DNA of 58,446 nt, from positions 432,293 to 490,738 of the forward strand of contig NW_020170407.1 of assembly GCF_000524195.1 (NCBI RefSeq). Reading direction: 5' to 3'. Below are positions 37,001 to 48,337 of this stretch, one piece after another; within the stretch, counting starts at the first letter, position 1; the number at the start of each line of letters is the position of its first letter. Under the pieces are notes generated by a model. The model was not told the origin of the DNA, ran no database searches, and saw nothing but the letters and a program-made list of their open reading frames with translations. The DNA is from Echinococcus granulosus (lineage: Eukaryota; Platyhelminthes; Cestoda; Cyclophyllidea; Taeniidae). The translations under genes and the position numbers were made by a program.

Positions 37001-40000
37001 ACATTTTATTGCACAAGTGAGAGAAGTCCCTAAGAACGAAGTAGTGGCCTTTAGAAGTTAACTTTGTGCAATGTCATGAATGTAAGTGGTGATCTATTTG
37101 TTTAGCAACTTTCTTACGACTTCACATTTCCATTCGTTTCCTTCTTCACGTTAGGCAGAACCATGAGTTCTTGACTAGTTAAACTTCTACAATTTCTTTA
37201 AGAATTTAATTGCGCGTAACTGCCATTATGAAGAATAAATGGATCTTCTTGTATGTAAAAGCCTCACCAGAAATAAATTACTTAAGCTAAACCATCACTA
37301 GGTTAAAAATAATTCTGCTACCACCTACTGTACTTTCTTCAAATGATTCAGAGAAAATTTGACTCAAAGTTCTCATTGCTTCGACAAGCCTCTACCAGTA
37401 AATGTCATTAAATAAGACAAGAGCAAAATTTCGTGAATTTTTAGACATCTGAACAGCAAAATACGCAAATTTTTGAAAAATGCTAACAGCGACTTCAGTG
37501 GTGTGTTAATGATTTGACGTAAGTATTTTGCAGAAAATATAACCCAATTGCGTGCGAAATTCGTGCCCGCTTATAGACTTGAAATTGACATAGCATTAAA
37601 TGTCCCATGTGCTATTTCCGTTCCCATTGATGTGACTGTTTAAAAATGGCCAAACCTGGGCTTACAACTACATTAAGTTGTATGGAAAATAAATATTTCT
37701 TTTGCTTAGGTTGTTTAAATTTCGTCCACGTTTCAAAAAATTAGGCTTTTACAGTCCCATTTGAAGCAGTTGTTCCGGATAATTATCTGAAATCTTTGTG
37801 CTGTTTAAAAGAAAGTACAATAGAGTGCTCCCAGTGGCGAATTTATAAGGAAAGAAAGTAATCTTGACGCATAAGTAAATATGGAAGTTGTTTACGGTGA
37901 TGCAAAGGTATCAAAGAGTAAAAGACCCGCCTTTAATCCGGCTTAAATGAGTTTTTGCAATTGCAGATTAAGAAAGATATTAATAAATAACTTGTCTTAC
38001 GAGTTGTTTACAGTTATATTATGATTTGAGCTCCTACACCGCAGACATGGACTATGCTGAACGTGTTGCATCCACTTTCACCACCAGAGTCCAAGTATCT
38101 GGCTGAAACAATATCGAGACAAGGGCATGTTCTAACACCCCACACAATGTACTTGTATCGCATCCTTCAGACCCAGCTGACATTATTCATGCACGACTTA
38201 AAAATATGGTAAAAAATGCACAACAAAATAGGGACTATTAAGGCACTAACGCACATCTGTGTTTCATATTGGTTGCTAAAAAGGATTTGACGGTTGTCAA
38301 CTAGTGAAAGTGAACCACTAAAATGAACAATGATGGAAACCGAAACAACATTTTGGCCTACATGAGACATGACTGAAATAGCAAGAAATGATGCGGAAGG
38401 AAGGGATTAAACTAGAAGGCAAAGCTAAAAACCCTGTTATATGGTGCTTTCGTAAAACACAGCTCTTGGACCACTTGAATAAACACATCGGCAAAAAAGC
38501 AATTGACGTGTAGAATATGTGCATTATGTGAAATATATTAAGTGGTAACGCTTGGATGGTGGTGCAAACAACGTGCATATCAAAGCAGGACTCTCAAGCC
38601 TGCCATTCATGCAAATTTATCAGTATTCATCTGAAACCGAGAAAGCTTTGGCACAGACAGTCTTGCCAGTATGGATGAACCGTGCCAGGTGAGCTCAAAA
38701 TCCGTGTGCAGGCCACTACTATCATAAATAGGGCATACTTTTCACATTTAACCTCACATAACATCTCTTTAAATTGTAAATACACATTAACAACCCTGAT
38801 TTGATATTGTAGGCTCTCATTGTTCCCAAATGCTATGATTTGGTGAAGATGTTACCCCTATGAATTCAAGTGTCACAGGACATGCCAATCGCTGATAAAT
38901 TTCTTTAAAATTTAAGAATTTTAAGCTAAACTCCTCTTTTATCAATTATTTACTTAAAATTTAACGAAGGTAAATAAAAAATGCTGCTTTTTTATATCAT
39001 TGAGAAGTCAGTAGAATCATTATCCAAATGGTCTGCAAACCCAAAAAGCTGCTTTCCTTCCAAAACAAAATTCCCTTAAAGTTGTGGAAAAATGGGCCAA
39101 TGATAAAATTTAGAAGAGATCCACAGAACAGGCGCGGTTCCGTGACAACATCATCTCCATTTGATGTGGTCATAAAGTGCTGTTGTATTGTTTATTTAAT
39201 TTGCTTTAATTCGACTGGACATGAGCTAAAAGTTAAAGTGAGGATGATGTTTAATGATTTGGGAAAAGTTGTAGGTTTCTCTCTAACGTTAAAATCTTTA
39301 TTTGGTTAGTCAATCGCCAAAAAAGGATAACAAAGGGGACCTGCATAGTGTGGAGGAAGTGTAGAACAATGCATTAAGAGCTGCTTAGGTTTATTACCCG
39401 CTATCAGTTAATGAATGTGGCACCCATCTGCTTCGCAACCTCAAACCTTTCCCTCTTTATCTGATGCAGACTCATTCAAACCGCTCCAACACTTTACTAA
39501 AATATGTCTGAAAGCCAAACGATTCATTAGTATATTCAAATTTCTAAAATCATTAAATAAGCGGTATATTTTATTCACGTCTGAAAGCAAGCTTCTGCAG
39601 CTTTGGTACCTATTTAAACCCTGTTCCTAAGGCACATCTAACAAAGTTTTATTATGCAAAAGTGGAGAGTAGAACAGAGGATACGGTGCTGCTCCACTTG
39701 GACATATTTGACATCTCAGGTTTTTCATTGCTACTGCTATTCATTTCAGCTAGTCACCGCGATAGCTGTGAAAATCACTTTGTCATTTTTGGCTGTCATC
39801 CAATTAAGTCAATCCATAAAATTTATGAATACAAACTTTTTCTATCTAGTAATTTATCCATGAATTATTAGTATTCGTAAGAACAAAGCTTATTTTGGAT
39901 TGTTTTGAGGCAATCAATTTTTATGTGTCAAATTTGCCAGAACACCAGTCAAAATCTGCTTGGCTAAAACTTTGTATTTTCTGCATATTGCGTCCTCAGT

Positions 40001-43000
40001 GAACCTCCAAATTAGTTACTCTAATAATTTTACTTTCGATTAAAAAAAAAGAAAACAGTTCATTTTATGCGTATTTGGTTAAACATGACAATAAAGTTTG
40101 AAAAGGCTGGGAGAAAATGCGCTACCATTGTTTGCAAAAGGGAATTACTTGCTTGCAAAGAGAGATCTATTTTAGATTATCATTAGATTTGCCATCCTTA
40201 TAACCACTGAGGATATTAGTTTGTTACAGAGGGTTGTCAAGGGCTTGAAAAACCTTGCTCTAATTAGTGAAAATAAAGCGGAAAGTGTGCTCCTTATCCG
40301 AAGATTTCCTCAGGTGATCCCACGGTGATAAATAATGTAGGCGTGACATAAGTAACTGGAGTGGAAGGAAATGGTGGATGCTTTATGGGAACGGGTAATC
40401 CGAAGTTTAGCAGCAGTTTTTACTTCAAAAGAACTTTGGAAAAATAAGAAAACTGGTTGGATGACAGAGGAATTAGTCCTCTTTATGTGCATTTTTTTCC
40501 TCTTGAAATCAACGCACTTACCTGATTTAGCGGACTCAGGTTTACCCATGCTGCATGCCAAATTATGCATTTTGTCTACCTGATGAAATGACAGTGTAGT
40601 TTGATGAGGCATAGGCTACGAAAATTGATAGATAAAGGAGGCAAAGGTTTAACCAACTTTATTTTGGTCCTTATGATGAAGTAGATAGCTGAATATATGA
40701 TTAAAATAAGGGACAATATGTATATGGATGAGCTGAAAGTAATTGCGGTTCTCTTCAACTATCTTGATTCTTGGTAACATCGTGAAATTGGCTAAAATCT
40801 GCCGTAAGGTGACTACAATATAAGTTTGTTTGACAAATTTCCCTAAGGATTTCCTTTACACTTTCACTTAATATCACCTGTAAAATATTAGGCTTCTCAA
40901 GTATTTACCTGTTGAGTATCAATACCTTGACAGGGCACTCCTCCACCCTGTGGAGGAGGTCGGTTACAAAGCCGAATCCTGCGACGGCTTCCACGTCCAC
41001 AGGTTGCATCACAGGCAGAAAAGGCGCTCCATTCACCCCATCCACCAGCAATTCGTGGACATAGGCGTTGTAAAGGACAGTCGCGCTTTTGAAGTCCCTC
41101 CGCTGCTCTCGCTGGATCACCACAACTCCCTTCAACCTCCGCAGTACTAGTAGCTGTGTAGGCACCGCTGCAGGGACGGTAACGGCTCCGCTCCGACACA
41201 CCACAGGTGGCAGAGCATGCAGACCAGGAGGTCCATGAAGACCAGAAGGGTCGACATTCACCACGCCCTAATGCCTCTCCACAGTCCTTCGTTTGCTGGA
41301 ATCAGGTGAATGAAGACAAATGATGTACCCATTAATCGCTACAGCAAATAATTGCCAGGAGAGGTGAATACTTTTTCCGAATTAGCGTTGTTATTGTTAC
41401 AGCTCCCACAACCCTGTGAAGAGTAGCATTCACCACATTTATCGCTGTATCAAGATTTACAGTTATAGAGATAATATTTTGCTCATTAGTTTTGGTAACG
41501 AATATGTAATGAGACTCGTCTATGTTCTGCATCAAGCTAATTTTAATCTAGTCACTTGCTAAACTGTCCTAGGACCTCTCCTTTTCACTTAATTGAGGCT
41601 TTAGAACTAGAATTTTTTGTTTCTTGGATTAGTTTTGGCTACTTTTAACCCAAAAAGCCCATCAAGTGGATAAAATTAACTTGATTTTAATGCCCTCCTT
41701 GTAGTGCGTTACCACAGGTTCCCCATTTTAATGATATTCTTAGGGTACTGATTAGCAGATCTGTCCAGATAGAAGTTGTTCTAGAAATTACGATTAAAAC
41801 GGGTTTATTGTTAAAAACGACTTTGTATATTTGGTGTATTCCGCTAAGATTCTACTAATACAGGGATACAATTATCCTGGAGGATATCAGAAGGTATGGG
41901 AGGATAAGAACATTTTAATATTAATATGTAGTGAGGCCGACAGAATGACAGGTAAGGTAACGTAAGCAGAGCTGAACGTAAAATGACAAGAACCAGAAAG
42001 GACGTGTGCATTCGGTACAAGTACCATTAAGTAGATGAAAATAGAGCTCTGCAAAGGCTAATTGTCATTTTTTTGCTTTACAGGAGACGAGAGAGCTTTG
42101 CGGATGGTAGAACATCATTGTCATTATGGCTTTATTTCATGATTGCCCCATTTCCCTATTTTCAAAGGGTAGGGTGTTAGCTCACTTAATAAAGTAAAAT
42201 TGATATTTTCGAAACCTAGTTCCTAAACCTAGGCTAAATTTCTACCTGTGCAACTTATAAAGGGAAATTGTGTACTCTGATTCTTTTGATAGCTACTTTT
42301 AGCCCATTCTCAGTCAAAATTGGGGGTATTCAATGAACGAAGCACCACCACTCATTAGCCCAATCAAGAGAAGACGCTTCTGTCACGTATCATTTTCTTT
42401 TCCATAAGTCACTTTGAGGTATCCTGAATCAAATTAATTACTTCTTCACCATAAGAAGAAAATGCCAAAGAGCTTGATATGTCTAAATGAAATTGGATTT
42501 TAGAGGCAGATTAGCCAAGAAGCCAAACAATTCTTAAAAATTATTTAGGCTTTATTTCTTCGTATAACAGAAAGAAGGCGGAATGGGGGAAAGTAAGCAA
42601 ATACTTTCATAGGTTGTACCAATTAAGGTTTAATTATTTCACAAAACAAAAGCAAAACCATGTTTTAATCTTTGAAATAATCGTCGTTACAATTTCCAAA
42701 CAAGATACAAACGTGCCGCAAGTTTCCAATTCATTACATCTTTCCCTTTAAAAGAAAAGAATCTGCCTTTGTGCAAACCTTACTTCTGATTCATATTTAT
42801 CGCTTAATTTTCTAACCCCTTTTGTATGACTTTTTACAGAAAAGATAAGGTTATAGACACTTGCAGAAATATCATTAAGGGAAATGCAAAGGAAGGAGAT
42901 AAAAACGATGCAGCATTGGCTTTGCTTCTTTCCTCCGTCCTCCTTCCCCACTTACCTACCTAGACACCCAGACACCTCCAATCGTTAAGTGGAATTCCTT

Positions 43001-46000
43001 CCACGCCTCTTTTGTGTTATGAAGCCTTGCAGTATCTTGCTGCAAAATGACTTCCCTTCTATTGATGAAGCAATCTCGGTTGTTGCTCAAAAGTCTCCCC
43101 TGCACTCGTCTCAGGTTCATTTAAAAGACCTCACTCATAGTCGTGACTTGACACTTCCCACCGTAAGTCAGTCAGTCGGTCAGTAGTCAGATAACCAGTA
43201 TGCAAACTTTCTAAAAACAGCGCAACATGTTTCGTGACATGAACTAAGTGCACCAAAATGGGTGGACTTTTACAGTTCTTGCCATCCGTCGCAAATGTAC
43301 TCAACGTCCAGGACATTCTTTTACCCACCATTCCGTCATCCTCATTCAGCACTATTGTATACCCCTCCTGGGATACTCATCTCCTAACCTATCTTCAGTG
43401 ACGACACGACTTAAATAAACACATCGGCAAAAAAGCAATTTACATGTAGAATATGTGCATTATGTGAAATATATTAAGTGGTAACGCTTGGATGGTGGTG
43501 CAAACAACGTGCATATCAAAGCAGGACTCTCAAGCCTGCCATTCATGCAAATTTATCAGTATTCATCTGAAACCGAGAAAGCTTTGGCACAGACAGTCTT
43601 GCCAGTATGAATGAACCGTGCCAGCTAAGCCCATTTCACCCAACTTTCCAACTCCTTCGTGCTGTTCGCAAGTGGAAAGTCCTCCCGATACCCACCACTG
43701 ATGCAGAAAATTCTTCCAATCGCTCACCCACACACCCACGCAAACACACACACGCCCCCACATGACTGTGTTCACGTCATCACGGGGACAGTCACTTCTT
43801 GTGCAATTCTCCACCAACTTACCCGCATGTCACGTGTTATGCTTTGATCAGACAAGGACAGTGAGCGGAATCGCCACAGTTGGGATCGTGATTGGGAGGA
43901 GTGTAGTCAGCTGTCTTTGAGGCATTTAAATTATTCGAAGTAGTTGACTGCTGAGTGGCTGTGCATCCTGTTACCGTGATGAGACTGGACACGAAGAATT
44001 CCGTGGATATGGACAGATATCCGTGGTTAGTAGACCTTCATTCGTAGTAGGTTGTGGTATTTCACCATACACCGTTGCATGGAGCCACACACTACTATAT
44101 TACCTGCTATCATGATTAATGGTGTTCAGACTGGTTTGAGATATCTGAGGTGGCAAACACGAAAACTGCTAGGCAAAAGTACTCTAAATGGCTCCCAGGT
44201 CTGTAGATTTGTATGTTTTCTTCTGTTGTCAGTGGCGCTCCAAGAGCATTACCACAGCCATTTCAATTTTATGTAGGTTCTTATAACAAAATTTCCTGTA
44301 GGCGCAAAAGTCTCTTCTTTGGAAACAGTCAAGAACCAGTCAGTAAGTTCGAGTAAAATTGAATTCTCACAAGGCGGTTCAATACCCGATACCTCCTGCT
44401 TTCCTTATGTCTTCAAGCGGAGTAAATGAAACATTTTTCCAAAATTCGACAATCACAGCAGGATTGAAATATTCAGCCAAGAAATAGAATTAAATGAAAA
44501 GAGAAACGCAGGATGTTTTTTTCTTCAAACTGACTGCTTTCGTGCTAAATGAAAACTTGGTGTTTGTTTTTTCTCTGAGAAGGAATAAAAGATGATAAGG
44601 ATTATATCGACAACAAATATAGAATGAACACCTTCTTCAATAGACTTTAGTATCGGCTATGGCTACACTTTATATCATGGAATTCTACTAATAAAGATGT
44701 ATGCTATAGGACCATGTTTATGCCCTTACAAGTCACTTTATGGAATTCGGAACCTTTAATATCAAAACAGTAATATCTCTTAGAATTTATAGATATTTTT
44801 GGTTAGTGTGAGTTTTTTTGTGAACCAAGGGAATTTACTTTAAATAAACCAAGAATTTGACAATTAGCCCAGGAAGTCATAAAAAATTAACCCCATGTCA
44901 AAAGCTCTATATCCCATAGTATATCAGCCAGTTAAAATTTGTCTCGGAGTAAAACCAGACATCTTAAAAATATACGCTAGCCTCGCCCAAATAAAATAAC
45001 GTTTCATAGGTTCTTTTTTCGTACATTTTGCTGATAAAACTAAAACATGCTACACACATGCGCACACAATAGCCTCATCGTAAAAATAAAAACCCTCAGC
45101 CAACTGCATTATGCAATCGGATAGACAACAGCCCAATCAATTAACACACTACGTTGTTATGGATAGCCCGCAGGATCCCACACTTTTAGCCCACTACCAC
45201 AGGTTTGTCGGGACTGGTAGCACTTCATCAGCTCCCAGACACCAAATGCGTACCAAAAAATAAAAAACAAATTTTCACTCTATACAAATGGCATAAAAGC
45301 AGTGCCGATTCTCGTGATAGTTGGGTACCAAATGTCATTAGCTATGAAACTAAATGGGTATCAGGGTTTATCTGCGTTGTTACTAAGCTTAAAGAATATT
45401 TCATGAAGAGTGACAATTTAATGCTAAACGTTAGTTTGTCTAAGCTTAGAGCATTTATGTTTATCATGAATTTATTTTGCTGTGATTTTCCTTAAGAACA
45501 TCTATATCTATCCATTAATGTTTCAGTTATCTCCGAAATAAATTTGTCACTTTATAAATTACTTCTCGATCAATGTGCAGGGGGAAAAACACTAATGCAA
45601 TTCTATGCATTGCCTGTTTCTGGTATTACCTAATTTTGGAAACTTTTCATTATTCGATGAGAAGTATCTTCGTATTTAAACTCCTGGTTTATGTAAAATC
45701 ATTTGGGAATTCGGCTGAAAAACAAACGATTTTTAATGGACGACATGGATAAACCACAATAGTGATTTCAAAAACCACACTTAAAATAGGCTATTTAAAT
45801 CTTCACTATGTTATGAAAGCATTCCAACTCAACTTGCCATGAAGCCAGGCAGGGAAGTGCATTGGCTGCCTTCAACGCAATCACCCTCGGGGCATTTGTA
45901 ACGCGTAGCTACTTTGTCAGTACATCTTCCGAAGGATCCTGGGCACCGCCATGGTCCCCAAACCGATTTCTCCTGACAATGAGCAATCAAGTCTGCATTA

Positions 46001-46065
46001 ATTGCTTGTAACGCCAGTGAAAAGTAACCGAATATCACCGCTGAGTTAAACATTGTTCTGGTCAT
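18881..46065 (-). CDS. Single-pass membrane protein with four thrombospondin type-1 repeats and two Ig-like domains, six exons, 661 aa
   Basis: Exons on the minus strand are 46065-45838, 41295-40909, 22000-21681, 20062-19615, 19559-19158 and 19081-18881. Every junction keeps phase, including the split Lys codon between exons 3 and 4. Order: signal peptide (about 1-24); TSP1 repeat 1 (about 30-90), repeat 2 (94-156), repeat 3 (160-215) and repeat 4 (217-322, with a long insertion); Ig-like domain 1 (about 345-455, Cys366, Trp390); Ig-like domain 2 (about 465-585, Cys473, Trp494, Cys563); membrane helix (about 606-626); and a basic 35-residue tail. WxxW mannosylation motifs are present in all TSP1 repeats. 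CSATCG and CDATCG in repeats 2 and 3 fit O-fucosylation. Likely role: cell-surface or matrix recognition. UNC-5 carries the same modules in the opposite order (Ig then TSP1), and its ZU5 and death domains are absent here. I do not recognise a named orthologue. Confidence 0.8.
19158..19559 (-). CDS. Exon 5 of the TSP1/Ig protein: Ig-like domain 2
   Basis: 134 codons run between CTTGTCTTTCAAG and AAG|GTATGT, phase 0. GKPFKLTCNAKGLWP gives the first Ig cysteine, WKTFWAY the core tryptophan, and DAVAYAMSGYYQCIVQN the second cysteine strand. NAVQLIVVSPP forms the last strand before the membrane. NTT is a potential glycosylation site. Confidence 0.88.
19615..20062 (-). CDS. Exon 4 of the TSP1/Ig protein: end of TSP1 repeat 4 and Ig-like domain 1
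   Basis: After a textbook acceptor (CTTCCTGCCTCAG) one base completes the Lys codon, then WDACNRKFCPY. The Ig-like fold is suggested by GLHC, AMWTR and the LIIRSLDEDDEGVYRYG block, equivalent to the L-x-D-x-G-x-Y-x-C strand. The second cysteine is replaced by Tyr. NIT is a potential glycosylation site. The donor is GTG|GTAAGT, phase 0. Confidence 0.87.
20063..21680 (-). other. Intron 3 of the TSP1/Ig gene
   Basis: About 1.6 kb. A (GT)n microsatellite lies at 20486-20502. No exon was recognised. Confidence 0.6.
20486..20502. repeat. GT dinucleotide microsatellite
   Basis: Uninterrupted GT run of about eight units inside an intron. Confidence 0.8.
21681..22000 (-). CDS. Exon 3 of the TSP1/Ig protein: end of TSP1 repeat 3 and most of repeat 4
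   Basis: The acceptor is CTACCTGTAG and the donor AA|GTAGGT, ending in phase 2. It begins VECDVGVPCAVDG, the normal end of a TSP1 repeat, then SWCPWSGTVVKCSAACG and HGGKSC of repeat 4. An Ala/Gly/Asp-rich segment (including GGKGDGDDDFP) follows. Because WDACNRKFCPY in the next exon looks like the closing Cys pair of a TSP1 repeat, this segment is probably an insertion inside repeat 4. Confidence 0.85.
22991..23200 (-). CDS. Doubtful exon-like open segment inside the large intron
   Basis: A minus-strand frame with an acceptor-like start (CATTTAG or TTTAGCAG) and a good donor (CTG|GTACGT) reads DMKRRIPPVLVTAYVGERN, then WICENSGCEYLYF, FNCQPLQEVF and GGNLTFPNIQHSG. It is rich in Cys, Trp and Tyr, as an extracellular module would be. 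Its phase (1-1) does not fit between the phase-0 neighbours. It may be a relic exon, part of an alternative transcript, or chance. No family was recognised. Confidence 0.22.
23733..23832. other. Assembly gap (100 N)
   Basis: Exactly 100 consecutive N, the usual placeholder for a gap of unknown size. Open frames drawn through it are meaningless. Confidence 0.99.
24167..24271. repeat. Imperfect inverted repeat, 39-bp arms, 27-bp loop
   Basis: Arms 24167-24205 and 24233-24271 are about 77% complementary. They end outside in CTAG and are perfect next to the loop (GTTGGCACCCTC / GAGGGTGCCAAC). It could be a small palindromic element (MITE-like) or a hairpin-forming transcript within the intron. 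Confidence 0.65.
24398..24790 (+). repeat. Dispersed repeat family 1, copy A
   Basis: About 393 bp that aligns end to end with 30779-31172 at an estimated 65-70% identity. Shared blocks include ATGTCAAG-AAAG-TGCT, GGCATCTTGTAT-GTC, CAAAGAG, TGCACGGAG and CACCCACACACA. No coding capacity, tRNA-like promoter or clear terminal repeats were seen. Probably an old non-autonomous element. Confidence 0.6.
25562..25614. repeat. GGAA-rich purine microsatellite
   Basis: Imperfect GGAA/GGGA tandem run of about 53 bp within the large intron. Confidence 0.85.
30779..31172 (+). repeat. Dispersed repeat family 1, copy B
   Basis: The partner of the copy near 24.4-24.8 kb, in the same orientation and of nearly equal length. 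The open frames here are not shared between the copies, so the element is noncoding. Confidence 0.6.
38473..38688 (+). repeat. 216-bp direct repeat, copy 1
   Basis: Matches 43409-43624 over its whole length with four substitutions and no indels (212 of 216 identical). It lies in intron 2 of the TSP1/Ig gene. It has a small internal hairpin (GCAGG...CCTGC) and no coding frame shared with a known protein. Confidence 0.95.
40909..41295 (-). CDS. Exon 2 of the TSP1/Ig protein: TSP1 repeats 2 and 3
   Basis: 129 codons from a strong acceptor (CACCTGATTCCAG) to CAG|GTAAAT, phase 0 at both ends. It encodes the end of repeat 1 (QTKDC...GEC), repeat 2 (FWSSWTSWSACSATCG) and most of repeat 3 (GGWGEWSAFSACDATCGRG up to PCQGIDTQQ). 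The usual last part of repeat 3 is supplied by the next exon (VECDVGVPC), which supports that join. Confidence 0.88.
41296..45837 (-). other. Intron 1 of the TSP1/Ig gene (4.5 kb)
   Basis: It starts with a GC dinucleotide at the proposed donor and ends in a strong acceptor. It holds copy 2 of the 216-bp repeat and a CA-rich patch near 43727-43762. No exon was recognised. Confidence 0.5.
43409..43624 (+). repeat. 216-bp direct repeat, copy 2
   Basis: The second copy, 4.9 kb away in the same orientation, lies in intron 1 of the TSP1/Ig gene. The sequences diverge abruptly at both ends, so the unit has defined borders. No target-site duplication or terminal inverted repeat was obvious. Confidence 0.95.
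45838..46065 (-). CDS. Exon 1 of the TSP1/Ig protein: signal peptide and start of TSP1 repeat 1
   Basis: It starts MTRTMFNSAVIFGYFSLALQ, a clear signal peptide with likely cleavage after INA. SVWGPWRCPGSFGRCTDK and CPEGDCVEGSQC follow, which are half of a TSP1 repeat. The frame hits a stop just past PGFMAS, but ATG|GCAAGT is a good GC-type donor in phase 0. Using it continues into QTKDCGEALGRGEC of exon 2 and completes the repeat. A stand-alone 78-residue secreted peptide or an extra small exon are alternatives. Confidence 0.62.
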
Positions 46066-46142
46066 GACTCGTAGACAAATTTCGCTTATCGATTATTGGT
46101 CACGAGAGGAAAATCGATATTGTAGACGTTGGTATCTTGATA

Positions 46143-46162
46143 ATGACGACGATGATGATGAT
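46143..46162. repeat. GAC/GAT trinucleotide repeat
   Basis: Short tandem run just upstream of the TSP1/Ig start codon, possibly in its 5' flank or leader. Confidence 0.7.
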
Positions 46163-48320
46163 GCTCCCACCCCTGAAGAGCGCATGACGTGCGACTTACG
46201 TTTTTTGGCAAAAAGTGATAAGCAGTAAAATTTCCGTCATTATTAACTTGAAACCGTTACATGCCATTAAGTCCATGCCAGCCTAAATCGGTAGACTTAA
46301 ATTTAGAAATCAAGGTGATTAGAAGTTCACTAGAGGTAGAAATTTAAACTACAAAACGTGTTACATTTAAATCAGACAACTGGCACAAGACAAATACCCT
46401 ACAATCGCCATGATTCTTACTTCTTGCAAACATTGTGCCTACTAATAACGCCTTTTAAGATTTATTCTACTGCGAGCAATTATATTTGGATACAATTTTT
46501 AAATTGAGGTCATCTGCGCTTTCATTAATTGACGTTTTGCCAAAGTTGGACATTTCAAAATAAATACAATATGAACTTTTCCTAAGACACGAATAACCGA
46601 ATCAACCATTTTTATTTATCTTTTATATGGCTTATTAAAATGAGTATTTTCTGAGTACTTTGGGTTCTCTTAGGAAAAATCTCTTACATGTGAGAGTGGA
46701 ATAATAAAAAAGCTTTCATAATTTATGGATTATTTAAAAAATCAAGATTTTGACCACCTTTTTGGATACAATACTCTCACATTTCTAATTAACTTTTGCT
46801 ACTACTCACTCATTGATTCCTGTGACACCCATTTGAGTATGGGTGATATAAGCTTTCCCCTAATCTCTTCAGTTGTTATCAATTTGTTCCGCATAAACCA
46901 GCTCCGAGCCTCTTTCATTATTCCTCTTGGCAGTAATTATATGCGGCCCTGCATCCGTACAGCTACTTCTTAAGCATGGGTGATGAGGGTAGAAGATAGG
47001 AAAGACTGCCTCCATATTGCAAAAGCGTGAAGATGAAGATGACTTCTTGATTCCAGCATACATTTTCTAGTTAAACCACCAAGTCAAGGTCCTAATAAAG
47101 TTCGTTTTCCTTTGATGTTACCTTCATCCCGGAGTACTTAACTGAGCGAACAGCTGGTATTCTGAGGGAAATTAGCCATATGGCACATTCCGCTGTAAAT
47201 GGGCATTAAGCCTCCTCATTTACGACGGAGAAGGAGAGGTGTGGAACCGCTCCAAACCTAACACCTGTAATTGACATTTCTCCAAATCGGGCATGTACAC
47301 ATTTTTACTGATCAAATTAACTTACGAGCGTGTGTTTAACCCGTCTTATTTTTAAATATTTGCAAAGTAGATCTGTTTATTATCTTAAAATGTAGTAGAA
47401 TTAACTAAGTGGAGAAAGATGCTTGGGAACAAGCTCATATTGCTCTTTACTTCTTCACACCGTCTAAGTCAAATCCCACGAACTGGCATGTGGATCGTGA
47501 AATTTGTCAGGGTGGAAATGCGGAGGCGTACAACTAAGCTTTTGGGCTAAACCACTAAAAGGTGGGTAGTGGTAATGTATATTTCAAAAGATGGGTTCTT
47601 TTGGGTACTCTAATTGCTTTATAGTACAACAAGAGAAAAGAAAGCATAATTCGTGTGGGGGGAAGTTAAATGTACCTGACACATTGCCACTATAAAAGGT
47701 CAGAGGCGCCAAATAGCCACCGAAACTCCTTCATACGCGGTCATACTTATGAGTGTCCTTAACTAGTTGCACGCCTTTGGTAAAGAACCGTGAAAGGAGA
47801 AACGTTGCCCAAATTTCACAAAGGAAAGTTGGATGTTGTCTAAATAGTCAAACTTATTGGAGGCGAAGCCATTTGGTAAAGGCTGGAGGATACTCTATCG
47901 CGAGTCTTTTCCCACGCTATGCAGTAAAACTTTGGATAGGGGGTACATAGCAGGTCCCGACTCCTTGGTTCCTGACTTTGCCACCTGAGCGGTCAATGTG
48001 TAGAATTTAATTTTCGGGATTTGTTGATAGTTAATGGGGCCTCAATCCTTCTGAAGTGATTTACTGCTAGATTTTTTTCCTTCTCAAAGAGATATCTGCG
48101 CTCTGTAGTATAACCAGTCAAAAAAAGGATGTTTGTTGATTTGGATTGAGTTAGTCTACCTCTTCCACCAGTGCCCCACCCTCAGGCCTTCTATGAATTG
48201 GCAATAAGGCATACCCACATCGGAAATTATAAATTGTTAAGGTATAGAGGGACGATGGGGACCTTTCGCCTATGCCTCAGGGAGGGGAAAATAGCCCGCA
48301 GGCAGGATTTCTTATCCTAC

Positions 48321-48337
48321 CTCTCTCTCTCTCTCTC
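48321..48337. repeat. CT dinucleotide microsatellite
   Basis: Uninterrupted CT run of about eight units in intergenic sequence. Confidence 0.8.

Larger units (their letters stand above)
22001..40908 (-). other. Very large intron 2 of the TSP1/Ig gene (18.9 kb)
   Basis: AT-rich and mostly featureless. It contains the assembly gap, a 39-bp-arm imperfect inverted repeat, two diverged copies of a roughly 393-bp repeat, one copy of the 216-bp direct repeat, and a GGAA-rich microsatellite. Joining exon 2 to exon 3 across it completes TSP1 repeat 3 exactly, so no further exon is needed in between. An open segment with splice-like ends near 22991-23200 is the only candidate for an extra or alternative exon. 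Confidence 0.6.

Noticed and set aside
45829..46065. Stand-alone 78-residue secreted TSP1 peptide
   Set aside because: Not excluded, but the half repeat is completed by the next exon through a good GC donor, so a spliced multi-domain product is preferred.
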